NCBI GenBank assembly: GCA_038501625.1 | Contig: JAZAYU010001087.1 | Location: forward strand, 1-64,000 | DNA: 64,000 nucleotides | Direction of reading: 5' to 3' | Source of the DNA: Corbicula japonica | Lineage: Eukaryota; Mollusca; Bivalvia; Venerida; Cyrenidae | Shown: positions 22,890 to 33,708 of the stretch, piece by piece | Layout of the letters: each line of letters starts with the position of its first letter | Position numbering within the stretch: position 1 is the stretch's first letter | Translations under genes and position numbers: made by a program | The notes under the pieces: generated by a model | What the model was told of the DNA's origin: nothing | The model's input: only the letters and a program-made list of their open reading frames with translations | Database searches by the model: none

Positions 22890-23065
22890 CTATAGTTTTG
22901 CCATAATAACTTTTTAAGGTATTAAAAATAAAGATTTTTATTAAAAAAACATTAATTAGTGCAAAGTTTTATTGAACTGCGTTGTCCGTTAGAGAGATTT
23001 TTAAAATTTTCCTTTTAATTGATGAAAGTGCAACGATTGCAATAGCACCTTAACTACTACTGTTA
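22890..23065. repeat. Relic related to the 44.4 kb foldback, shared by both GNAT copies
   Basis: GTGCAAAGTTTTATTGAAC...GAGATTTTTAAAATTTTCCT...TTGATGAAAG...CACCTTAA aligns with the right arm of the foldback at 44.4-45.1 kb. A matching relic lies at about 29850-29945 at the same position relative to GNAT copy 2, so it predates the tandem duplication. Confidence 0.5.
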
Positions 23066-23359
23066 GAAGTACTATCTCTTTTGCTATAAATTCGAGTTTA
23101 CTTACATTAAACATTTACGTGAGTTAAAACCCCGTTAATTATTTCAAAATCCAAACACACACTACAGAATTTTGTGGAACACTGAATATCAAATACATAA
23201 ACATACTAAAATTTAGACAAGACTAGCTTGATTACATATTCATATCTCATAAATTAACTGTGATTTTCAGGATATGAATACTAATGCAATGCACAATCAC
23301 ACTCATCAACTAAGATGCTGTATATCAGTGTATTAATTAGATATCAAACTTCAAGTTCC

Positions 23360-23497
23360 AAGGTTATAAAGCTGAGATTGGAAACCAGTCTTAAATCTCA
23401 AGCATCTGATTGGCTGAAATGGCGACTGGTCGCCATTTCAACCAATCAGATGCTTGAGATTTGAGACTGGTTTCCATGCTCGGTTTTATAACCTTGG
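23360..23497. mobile_element. Palindromic CCAAT MITE, copy 5
   Basis: Palindrome AAGGTTATAAAGCTGAG to CTCGGTTTTATAACCTT with centre GGCGACTGGTCGCC. It lies immediately beyond the upstream limit of the GNAT duplication (about 23.31 kb) and has no counterpart near copy 2. Confidence 0.8.
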
Positions 23498-24279
23498 GCA
23501 CAGGTCAAACGTGACACTGTGGTAAAACTCTATTAATTTTACCTAGCACACCTACATGACCTAAACAACAAGAATCTTGAATATACCAAAAATATAATAC
23601 GTTTATGAAAAGACTTGAATGTTCATTTCAACATATAAATCAAAGCCATAATAAGAAATACATATACATATTTTATCGTCCTTAGGTATTTGCACTTGAG
23701 CAAGTCTCTATTTACATGTATCATGCTGTTTTGGCTGGAAAAAAACAAAGGTTAGTTCATGTAGTAAGATCGACAATATTGATAAAACACAGGCTCTTTC
23801 ATTGCCTGAAATACAGACTTTAAATGATATTTCAAATATTCTGTACGAAGCGGGGTTGTAGTGGGATATATTCGACTACTTGTATGGTATCAATCAACGG
23901 ATATCAGCACACACAGTTCCGCTCCGTGAAGCGAATCTAAACATTCATTTCAACAACTGACTTCATAATTCCATCATCTGGCACTGAAGCTAGTTCGAAA
24001 CCAAAAACCATCTCAGACGCAGGTTACAAACTGGAACCTGCCCGACTATGAGATTTCACAACAAACGTTTACTTTCACTGGCGCTCAGACTACTTCTACC
24101 AGGACGAAACAATGGACCACAGGTGTAGAAAACTCGACATATTTTCAAATAGTCAAAAACGTAAAATATGGATATCAGGAATTATGGCCACATACAGTAG
24201 GCACTGCCAACCCACAACGCTAAAAATAAGAGTTGAGAAGGCATAGTCATACAATTATCAGTTTTAAAATTGACCTCAT

Positions 24280-25550
24280 TAAAATTAACGAATTCAAAGG
24301 GAAAAGCCGATTTGATACCGCTTTGGAACAGTCAGTGGAAAAACAATTTGCAACTGTTTTTTAGACCATATCATAGGGTGCTTCATCCTTACACTTGCCC
24401 CAAAAGGTTTTCAAATAAACAAACCAGCACACGGTTTTTTGGTGAAATTACTTTAACCCACCCATCAATTTTACAATGTTGCATGCGAAAGCACACAAAC
24501 ACATTAAACATAAGAATATATTGGCAATTTTCGGACAATGCTGACTAAACATGTGAACGAGTCTCGAATAAACTAAGACTTTGTTTGCGTAAAGTAATAA
24601 TATATCTTCACTCCCTGAAATTTTCAACTAAGTGAAATAAGCATATCATGAATCGCCACACTCAATAAACACAGCATCCCCACGCTGCAAAAAAGAGAGG
24701 GAAAAAAACGTGTTTTTAGAAGAATATCAATTTCAAATAAGACACTGCAAACATTTAACGAACAATTGAACCCTTGGGGTTACCTTCTTGGAGTGTGCAG
24801 TAGCAAACAAACTTGCCACCGGGGATTTAAACCAGTTTCTAGGGTGCAACAACCTCTCTCTTTTTATACTCTCTCACATTTCACTTTAATATTTCTTCAT
24901 CTGCAATAATCATATGATTATGTACTAAAGATGTCAGCCTCAGAGTAAATACTCGTACATGTATTATGTTGCATCGATACACACTCTAATCGACTTTTAA
25001 AACGGGATAAACCTGGTCATTTTATGATGGCGTGTTTTTTTTCAAAATGCTTTTGGCCGCATATGGGTAAATGGTGAAGAAATGGTTGAGGTCGGCTTGT
25101 CATGTTCAGTCACGGGTAAGTGGGTGGATGAAGTAGGCATTTAACATGTACGTTTAAAAGAAAACACAAAGTTTGCCTTCAATTTTATATTCACGTTATT
25201 TCATCAATGGTGAGGAAATTGTTTAGTTCCTGAACGTTGCATTATAATCTTTTGAAGGCCGGCATTACTAATTTAATTCACATGGTAAATTGTTTGCATT
25301 CATCATGTTTATAATTTCATTCTAAATTCATGAATCAAGTTTAGTTTAGAAAAAACAAAACAACTCGGACTTATCTTCGTTTAGGGCATAGAGATAAAAC
25401 GCTTTCTTATACCATTTCATTAGCTTTAGTAAATGACGGTTGCTGTTAAATTGGTTTTTAAAATAATTTATTGATGTTGGGTTTAAATGTTTTTTTTTCA
25501 TCTCAGTTTGCATACCGCTGCAATGATGTTCTTATTTGGAGCGCGTCATT
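24280..25550. repeat. Long dispersed repeat unit, copy 1
   Basis: 24280-24860 carries the ACACAGC...CCCACGC and GCCACCGGGGATTTAAACCAG blocks of the high-copy family. 24930-25550 is about 600 bp that recurs at 40.79-41.41 kb, sharing GGGATAAACCTGGTCATTTT, CAAAATGCTTTTGGCCGCAT, TTTTGAAGGCCGGCATTACT and TGACGGTTGCTGTTAAATTG. The pieces occur together at both sites, which suggests one mobile unit of more than 1 kb. No coding core found. Confidence 0.65.
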
Positions 25551-25808
25551 CGGTACATTCGGGCATTTGACGTCGATTCTTGATATGACGTCACTAAGTT
25601 AAGCAGACGGCATAATTAAATATTCATTTCGCGGTAAAAATAAAATTATATTGTAAAAATCTGTTACAATATTGCCAACATATTATGAGAAAATAATAGA
25701 TAATTGTATTATCCTTCCAAGTATAATATTATTATTTTTCCAAATATAGTAACAACTAAAATCTCTAAAAATATGACCGAATGCACCTTTTCCCGTGACG
25801 CGCCACAT
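25538..25808. mobile_element. GACGTCA-rich TIR MITE, copy 3 (inverted)
   Basis: Opposite orientation to the 6.7 kb copy: GGAGCGCGTCATTCGGTAC at the left end and GCACCTTTTCCCGTGACGCG at the right, with GACGTCGATTCTTGATATGA and CAGACGGCATAATTAA inside. It abuts the end of the long dispersed unit. Confidence 0.7.
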
Positions 25809-25837
25809 TTAATACAATAACTGTTTTAATTTGTTTA

Positions 25838-26110
25838 ATGAAACACTTTCCAGGTAATAAAGCCTTATCAAATGCTGAGCTTTGTGCTACCAGTTGCTGC
25901 GAAACAGCGCTCATTAATAAACTTAAGAAAATTAAAGGCAATCCAAATTCTTCCGATTGTTTCGTAAAACCATCTGTAAATTCAAAGAGAAAGGTTACGA
26001 ACATGATATTCTACAACGCTCTGCAGGCCTGCGGATTTACCCATCTGCAGTTGATCATTATGCTTACCTGTTTTGTTGCAGGACGGTTGCAGGGGATTGA
26101 GAGTTCATGA
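25838..26110 (+). other. Unrecognised open frame with exon-like features
   Basis: A 90-codon frame preceded by a reasonable acceptor (CACTTTCCAG at about 25852). The frame is cysteine-containing (AELCATSCCETALINKLKKI, SSDCFVK, ALQACGF) and its composition is more protein-like than neighbouring shadows. No domain recognised, and no donor or partner exon could be fixed; it runs into a dispersed repeat at about 26100. It may be a stray exon or chance. Confidence 0.2.
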
Positions 26111-26480
26111 AAGTTTATGGGGTAATTTTTTTAAAGGAGCTCGATTTGTTTCTTTTAGCCCAGACATCGTGTTCTTGCTTATTTGACTCAAGGGTCTCTG
26201 GTATCAGTAAGATCATTAAGTACTTGCCCCTTTGGCTTTGCAATGCAATTAGCTTCTTATGTTTTATATGTTTGTGTGCTTTTGAATGCAACATTGTTAA
26301 GCTGATGGGTGGGTTGGAGTTATTTTACCAAGGCAACGTTTACTTGTATGTTGATATGATTACCTGTTTGATAACTCCAACACATTGCCTCTGGGGTTTT
26401 AAACCAGGTTTTAGGGCGCACCAACCTCCACTTGCCCCAACAGGTTCTCCTATCACAAAACGGGGTTTATGGTATATGTC
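26100..26480 (+). repeat. High-copy dispersed repeat, plus-orientation copy
   Basis: Contains GGGTTTTAAACCAGGTTTTAG, GCACCAACCTCCACTTGCCC and CAACAGGTTCTCCTATCAC, the family core. The 125-codon frame across it (26107-26484) is repeat-derived. Confidence 0.65.
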
Positions 26481-26820
26481 ATGACGTTGTTTTTAGGCAT
26501 GTACTTTTATGAAAGTTGTTTGTTTATATTGTGATAAACTGTAAATACAATTTAGAATTTATGGTGGTCAAATCTCAAAGTTTTCTTTTTTATTATATTG
26601 ATAAACATGTAAAACTACATTCATATATTATGTGTGAAAGAACTGAGTCATTAAAACATAATATTGTGTTAGCTGTGAACATTGACTTTTTCTCATCACC
26701 CCACCCACTTTAACTCTGAAGAAGTCCCTTAACACCAGTGAAAGATGCACTGAAATTTTGCCGCGACGTGTCAAAGTATTTTTAATTTTTTTTAAAACCA
26801 AACGTTTATATTTTAATCAG

Positions 26821-29074
26821 TTAAGATTGCCTTCCATTAAATTCTAAGTCCTTTTCATATACCATCTGCATTCGATAAGGATCAACACAGTTCAATCCAA
26901 TGTCCCCGAACACTTGATTCAGCTTTCCTACATTGAATTCTGGTTCAACAAACACAATCATATCCAAGTAATCTCCCTTTGTATATTGTTTGATATACAG
27001 TATGTGTGAAATAATGTGATCGCGCAATGTTGCCGTGTCCATGCCGTATATATCAAGAATAGACACGTATGGCCTCTGCAAACACGCGTATGTGGTACTA
27101 ATTGACAAGAGTCCTGATGTTGAACTGTTTTTGTCTACAGAAACATCCGAATACATGCAAACTCTATCCCCGTCAATACGTAGCAATGGAATATTTTCAG
27201 ATTGCAAACGATACGGTACCCAGTTGACCGTTATTCTCTCTTTAGGGAATAGGTATTGCTTGATATTGTTGTCGTTGAAAAATAATTGGAAATCTTCATC
27301 CGTTGGCATCTTAAATGATGATGCGTTTGATATTTTCAGATTTAGCGCACTGATAGAACAAGGATTAATTTCACACATGGGCTGAAAAAGAAAAACAACA
27401 ACATTTCACGAAAATGGTTTTAGGCTAGAAAAAAGTAATGTATGAAAAGCTAAATGCGGAAACACCTCTGTATTATAAAGACCTTTTCTGGGAAACAACA
27501 AAAGTGGTCTATATAGTGAGGTGGTCTTGATTCCGGGGTAGAAAATAGTGACAAACTGTTAAAAATATCATTTATATAGAGGCAGTATTTTTGCAGTGGT
27601 CTTTATATGAGTTTGGTCTTTATGAATCGTTTTACTTTACCGAATTGTATTATGTTAAACTGCTTTCAATCTTCGTTTATACGAAAATTGTATGTTCGAA
27701 CATTAACAGGGATACATTTCAGGAATTGGCAATGTGTTTTGTGAGATGAACATTAACAAATCAGATAATCAATCACAATGTCTACTGATAGCATAGATTC
27801 AAGATCATAACACAGGTATAAACGAAGTTGGTAAATATAATGCTTAATTAAGGATTCACTAACATTGCAAATGGCGAAAACTGGCTAAAATTTTAAAAAT
27901 TAATTTCGGGGAAATTACTCATTGCCACCTAGATTTTAGTGAATAAATGTAAATATTTAAGGATACAAACGGGTTTTCTATTTTTTAGTATGTGATTGGT
28001 TAATAAAACATAAATTAGACCAAATGAGCTTGCAAACATGAGTACATCCTTTTGTGTATTCCCCAAAATTCATTTTTTATAATTTTAGCGAGTTTTCGCC
28101 ATTTAAAATGTTAGTTCCCCCTTGAACTATATTGTATGTCGTGTACGGCAAATATGAAAAGATTGCAAATTGATTGTTTCAGGAAATTCGTTTCAAAAGT
28201 CAACTCAATGCTCTTTCAATGTTTTGCCTAGAAAAGGCAGCTTTGTTGGCGATCTTACTCGTATTTTAATAAGCATATACTGATTAAACCTGTCTATTAA
28301 AAGCAATCTTTTACCTTTTTAAGTATCTCTCTGTGGGCCAATTTAAATGATTCCTTCTGTGTGCCAGGAGTACAGCTTCTAAAAGATTGTGCATGTATTT
28401 TCTGTCCAGATTCTCCCAACACATGTCTAGTTAGCTTGTTGTAAACACCTCTCCCTGATACATCTTCTCTTACTCTTGCAGCCCGAGTTATAACAGTAAG
28501 TCCACCGTCGACCACATATGTTGCTACATATCCGACCTGAAGGACAAATGGTATATATATGCTATGTAATAGCAAACAAGCCCATTTACTTTTAACAGGT
28601 ACAATGTATGGAATATGTCGTTCATTTTAAAATAAGCATATTCGCACATGCCTCCATCATACTTAATAAAAAACGACGATCATTAATAATGATTACACGG
28701 CAGTAGTCAATAACGTGTAACTTGAAGCATTACTCAGTTGTAACCAGTAAACAGCGACGACATCTCGGTTTTGTCACTGGTTTTTCGAACGTTTTACGTA
28801 AACACAAAATATCATTATCCATATAAATGCCAGAGTATTGACAAAAATAGCTAACATAGTACGCAATAGTTTGTACTGAAATAGTAACTAAGACAAAACT
28901 GCTACGTACAACATGACCGTCGATCAAAGCTACGTATGGAGTGATGTTTGGACTTTCTATAAATTCATCGTAGTAGGAGCAGAGGTAATCTTGTCCGTCG
29001 TAGATGTTGGTATTAATATTCAAGACATCATTCTTGTCAGATGAAGTTGCTCTGCGAAATGTTAGGGATTCCAT
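26821..29074 (-). CDS. GNAT acetyltransferase, histidine N-acetyltransferase-like (NAT16 family), copy 2, 315 aa
   Basis: Exons: 29074-28910, 28536-28315 and 27381-26821, giving 55, 74 and 186 codons plus stop, with the same phase-0 junctions as copy 1 (donors GTACGT and GTAAAA; acceptors CTTCAG and TTTCAG). The acetyl-CoA loop reads REDVSGRG; all other landmarks of copy 1 are kept. The protein runs seven residues past the copy 1 stop (EFNGRQS after YEKDL). Start codons of the two copies are 7498 bp apart. Homology continues upstream to about 30190, including the untranslated acceptor before ATG and about 320 bp at 29200-29515 matching 22370-22690, so the promoter was duplicated too. Intron 2 carries a different, 278-bp inverted-repeat element. 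Intact frames in both copies suggest both are functional; substrate specificity could differ. Confidence 0.85.
27848..28125. mobile_element. 278-bp inverted-repeat element in GNAT copy 2, intron 2
   Basis: Left end TTAAGG...CACTAACATTGCAAATGGCG and right end CGCCATTTAAAATGTTAG...CCTTGAA are inverted repeats, extended by GAAAACTGGCTAAAATTTT on one side and its complement on the other. The left end abuts TTAA; the right end reads TTGA, one change away. A deleted relative is at 30192. Confidence 0.65.
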
Positions 29075-30191
29075 ATCAACTGAAAGGTACAGCTAGGTAC
29101 ATGTGACCCAGTTACTTTTGAATACACTTTAATAATTGTTAAGGATATCTTCAAAGTACGGTACCAACCCTCGAACATGACCAATTATAGGAAAACCATC
29201 CAAAGTTAACGAAACTGCTTTATGATCCGAATTGGTTGACAAACTGTATTGTAAACATTCTTCATTTAACGAATCAATCATATTAATCATTAATTCATAA
29301 TAGTTTTGTGTATCTCATTTAATTTACCTTTTCACAAGGATACTTAATAAATTGCTATATTTACTTGTTGGCGAAGCATTTAACCACTTTCGACCTTATG
29401 TAAATAACGCGGTTGAATAGCGGTTCGCGTTCCTGATAGAACAAAACATCACATATTGCATATTTTTCGGTGTATATGGAACACATGTCATTTATAAACA
29501 CGTTTTTAATTGCGGAAAAAATACACTAATTGGAAACGTCCCCCCCCCCCGAAAAAACAACAACACAAAAAAACACAAGGAATTAACTCAGCGAACACAA
29601 AAAGAAGTGAAAACTGACACAATCCATGATGTTTGGGTATTGCACTGTGGACCTGATAGCAGGCAATGCTTAACTGTAATGTAATATTGCAAGGTACAGC
29701 AACATGACTGTAAAAGCAAAGTAAATGCATATGATCATATGATTTAAAGGAATTTTATGACAATACTGGGTCTAGCTATATTTGTTGAATTTATAACTTT
29801 TTAAGGTATTTATTTAATATGAAGATACTGTAATAAAATAACATTAATTTGAGCAATGTTTTTTTAAATGCGTTTTGCCGTTAGAGATTTAAAAAAAAAT
29901 TGAAGTTAAAAGTGCAAAGACTGCAATAGCACCCTAACTTCCACTGTTACACATGCTATTTCTATAGCCATAAATTTTAGTTTACTTACATTACATACGA
30001 GTTAAAAAACCGTTTACTTATTTCAAAATCCAAACACACACTACATAATTTGGTGGAACACTGAATATAAAATACATAAACCGCCATACATTTAGATAGC
30101 ATTCCTTGATAACATATTCATTTCTCATAAATTAACCTTGATTTTCGGGATATGAATACTTATAAAATGCACGATCACACTCAGTCATCAT

Positions 30192-30395
30192 TTAAGGTAT
30201 CGCAAACATTGCAAATGGCGAAAACAGGCTAAAATTTCAAAAAATGAATTTTTGGGGAAATACTTATTGCCACCTAGGTTTTAGTAAATAAATGTATTTA
30301 GCTATGGATGTAGTAAATGTTTGCAAGCTCAATTTAGTCTAATTCATGTTCTAATTACCAAGCACATAATAAAACAAAAGAAAAACCATTTGCAT
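30192..30395. mobile_element. Deleted relative of the 27.85 kb element
   Basis: TTAAGGTATCGCAAACATTG and CAAATGGCGAAAACAGGCTA match the 27.85 kb left end, and GTTTGCAAGCTCAATTTAGT matches the complement of its interior. The right terminal repeat is not seen. It lies exactly where the GNAT duplication homology stops. Confidence 0.5.
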
Positions 30396-30589
30396 GAGAA
30401 CTCTGAAATTCATGAACAATATACCAAAGCAACTCATACCTGAAATAAGTATATGCTGGTCTACAATGTTTAGTGACAATTCGTCAACATAATGTTAGGG
30501 TTTTCAAGAAATTCAAGGAAATCTTACTTCCTGGTTCAAAGTGAAAGTAAAAGTGAAAGTAGGAAGTACTCGAGTTAAACAGTCATTTC

Positions 30590-30945
30590 GCGTTATCGCA
30601 ATTAAACTGTAACTAAGACTATGTTCGTGTAAAACATATAAAACATTATAGATCTTCATTCCCTGAAATTTGCAAAAAAGTGAAATAAGCATATCAGGAA
30701 TCGCCACACTCAATAAACACAGCCCCCACACGCTGCGAAAAAACGATAGGGGAAGAGAGCGTGTGTTAATAAGGTTCTTGGTTGCACCAACCTCACACTT
30801 GTCCCGACAGGTTCTCATATCAACAAACAAGTACAGTTTGTCTTGGTGAAATAACTTCAACCCAAGCATCAAATCCACAATGCTGCATGCAAAAGGAAAA
30901 AAAACAACATATAAAACATTAGAAGCAAATAGCATTTCCATTGGC
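30590..30945 (-). repeat. High-copy dispersed repeat copy
   Basis: GCATATCAGGAATCGCCACA, CACAGCCCCCACACGCTGCG, GGTTGCACCAACCTCACACT and CGACAGGTTCTCATATCAAC follow the family order seen at 24.6 kb. The 142-codon minus-strand frame (30513-30941) is part of the repeat. Confidence 0.65.
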
Positions 30946-31369
30946 TTTTAGTTGTTTTAGAATACAAATTAAATCTCCCAAAAGATGGCCTTGAAATACC
31001 AATTGATTTTGGTGATTACAATCGAATCTATAGATGAAACTTTGACATTGGCTTTTGGTCGAATTTCGGAATGGTTTTCAGACAAAAAGACGACGTTAGT
31101 TTTCACGTTTTTTTTCGACACACTGACCAAACAGCATAGTTGTATAATTAAGTTCAGTTCGTCAGCGTTATTCCATCTATTCCAGCAATCAGATCAATTC
31201 AAAAACTCTTTTGGATTAAGTTTGTATGAAAATTTCCGAATAACCGATCGTAATATTGGATTGGTTAGTTCAATCAAAATAATACTAGGCGTATACCACT
31301 TCGCCAGGTCAGAATCTACTTGTGTTCAGATCGAACATTTTAAAGTTCTTACTCGATTTAATTAAATTA

Positions 31370-33700
31370 AGACATTGGGATATGTATTGTATGTGTCACT
31401 GCAAAGAGCGTACTGCGAAACATAACGATGTTCATATATACATGTATTTGTTTGTTCCTGCTTGTTTACATTAAAGTAGCGCGGGAAAAACATTTTTGAA
31501 CAACAACAACAGCACCAATAAACATTGCATTTTTATTGATATAGCACATGCTTATAAAGTTTACATTTATCAATTTTAAAAATATTAACTTTCGTCTTTC
31601 CTATAAGTTTTGTAAGTGGAAGTTCTAAATACCTACTACATTTCAATTTCATAAAATATCATTTATTATAGGTGAGGAGTGTTAAATTATAAACAAAAAA
31701 TATTGCACGTGGTTAATAATGTTTATTTAAAAGTATGTTACCATGATCTTTTCCGAAACATGTACAGGTGGGTATTTTCAGAAAATAAAACTATACCATT
31801 TTTAGAAATCACAATCCCATGCAATCAATACACATGATTAAAAAATATTTAGATGAACATGAGTGATAACGCATGTTATCGCGGTCAAATACAAATCAAC
31901 AAAACCGCCTATTATACATGGTTTTGAGAATTTCAAGTTCACTTTATTTCAGGACTTTTACACATATGGGTAATAATATCCAATATTGTTGCAATTCCAA
32001 ATATACAGGTTTTATTTACAAAGCCTGACATCAAACATCACTTCTGGAATGCTTATTCGTGATGAAGAAAATGATGTTTTCATTTCTTGTCATCCCGAAT
32101 ATGATTAAGGATTCCAGTACCACTTCTGAATATTCGAAATGCTCATTCTTGATGACATTTTTTAAATTATATATTTTTTATACATTACATTTATATCATA
32201 CAAATAATGCTAAGTCTTGTTCTTGTTTTGTGATACGAGAACATGTTGGGGGCAAGTGTGAGGTTGGTGCACCCTAGAACCTGGTTTAAACCCCCAGTGG
32301 CAATTTGTTTTGCCACTGACCGTTCCAAGGCGGTATTCCCAAGGGTTCTCTTTTTCGTTAATTTTATGTGGCGTCCAAGTTGAATTGACATACTTATAAC
32401 AAACATGCTTTCTCTCTTCCTATCTTCTTTTTTCGCTGCGTGGGATAGTTGTGTTTTGTGAGTGTTGCGATCCCTGATACATGTATGGATATATTACTTT
32501 TGTATAAAATGGTTTCTAATAAAAATGATTTTCTTGTATTAGAAAAATTACAAAGTGCTATGAATATATACGACCTCGCTCTGATTGTCCATAAAAATCC
32601 TACGGATATATCATGTTAATGGTGTCGTGCATAACTACACTACAGCTTTTATATCATAACACATCCGCCATCAGGTTGATTTAAGTTATTTTCTAATCAT
32701 AGAAATGAAATTAATTATCTTCCTTTCCTTTGTAACAAATGAACAGTATTTTATATATTACATAGCCTATCAAATTCAGTAGTCAATCGCAACAGAAAAT
32801 TACGCAAATTAAATGTTTTATTTCATGTATTTGCAAAAACGATAAACACCCAGAGGATATAAAACAACATATACCAACATAAAGATAAAAACAAAAAAAA
32901 AACCATCAAAAATACCATATTCCCTTGGTCGTCCTCAATAAACTAGACTGTATATTGAAGCTGTAATATACATGGGGAGATGTAGCTACTGCTAAATATC
33001 ATTTCGTCAACAATATTCTGATCGTTTTCTTCAAAGTCGGTCGACATTGTATCTTTTGCTTGTTACAAAATTTGACATTTCTTTATTTTTTTAAAAATCT
33101 ATTCATCATATTACAATCTAAGTGAGTACGTGATAATTCTCCATAAATCGACGGTACAAATTACAAAATTAAACACGAACATTTTCATTAAATAAAACCA
33201 TACCATTTTCCGAAATTACAATCGAATTCAAATTTAGGTTGAGAATGAAGAACGTTAAATTTGATAATATCTCTTATCACCAGTAGGTCACCACCGTTTT
33301 AAAGTATGGAAGGCAAATATGTTTTCTTTCAATAAATTTATTTAAGAATGTGAAATAATAATCACACATATCATTAAACTTCGATCGTGTCTCTTAGCAA
33401 TTGTTACATAATAGAAGAGTGTTGGTATCTAATTTCAAAATCTAAAACTATCTTTGTATTTTATAATGATAGTTTCTAGACATCTGCGGTAGCTTTTGTT
33501 AACTTAATGAAGAAACGGTAGTCTAACATAAACATAATATTATGTACATGTTGAAAGTAATCACGAAAAATTAATAATATGATACTTTATAAAGTCCGAT
33601 CTCGGTACATCTTTTATAATACCACGAGTAAGAATTACAAGCAATATCATCACTTTAACAGCAATTAAATAAAAGCCTTTAAATTTTGGCGTAATTGAGA
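31370..33700. other. No gene recognised; one repeat copy at 32225-32475
   Basis: AT-rich, with no exon I can support. 32225-32475 is a plus-oriented copy of the high-copy family (GTGAGGTTGGTGCACCCTAG, TTTAAACCCCCAGTGGCAAT, TGCCACTGACCGTTCCAAGG). Confidence 0.5.
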
Positions 33701-33708
33701 AACACCTA

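Noticed and set aside
30985..31365. 126-codon plus-strand frame
   Set aside because: No domain, signal peptide, splice context or paralogue; composition is like the AT-rich background.
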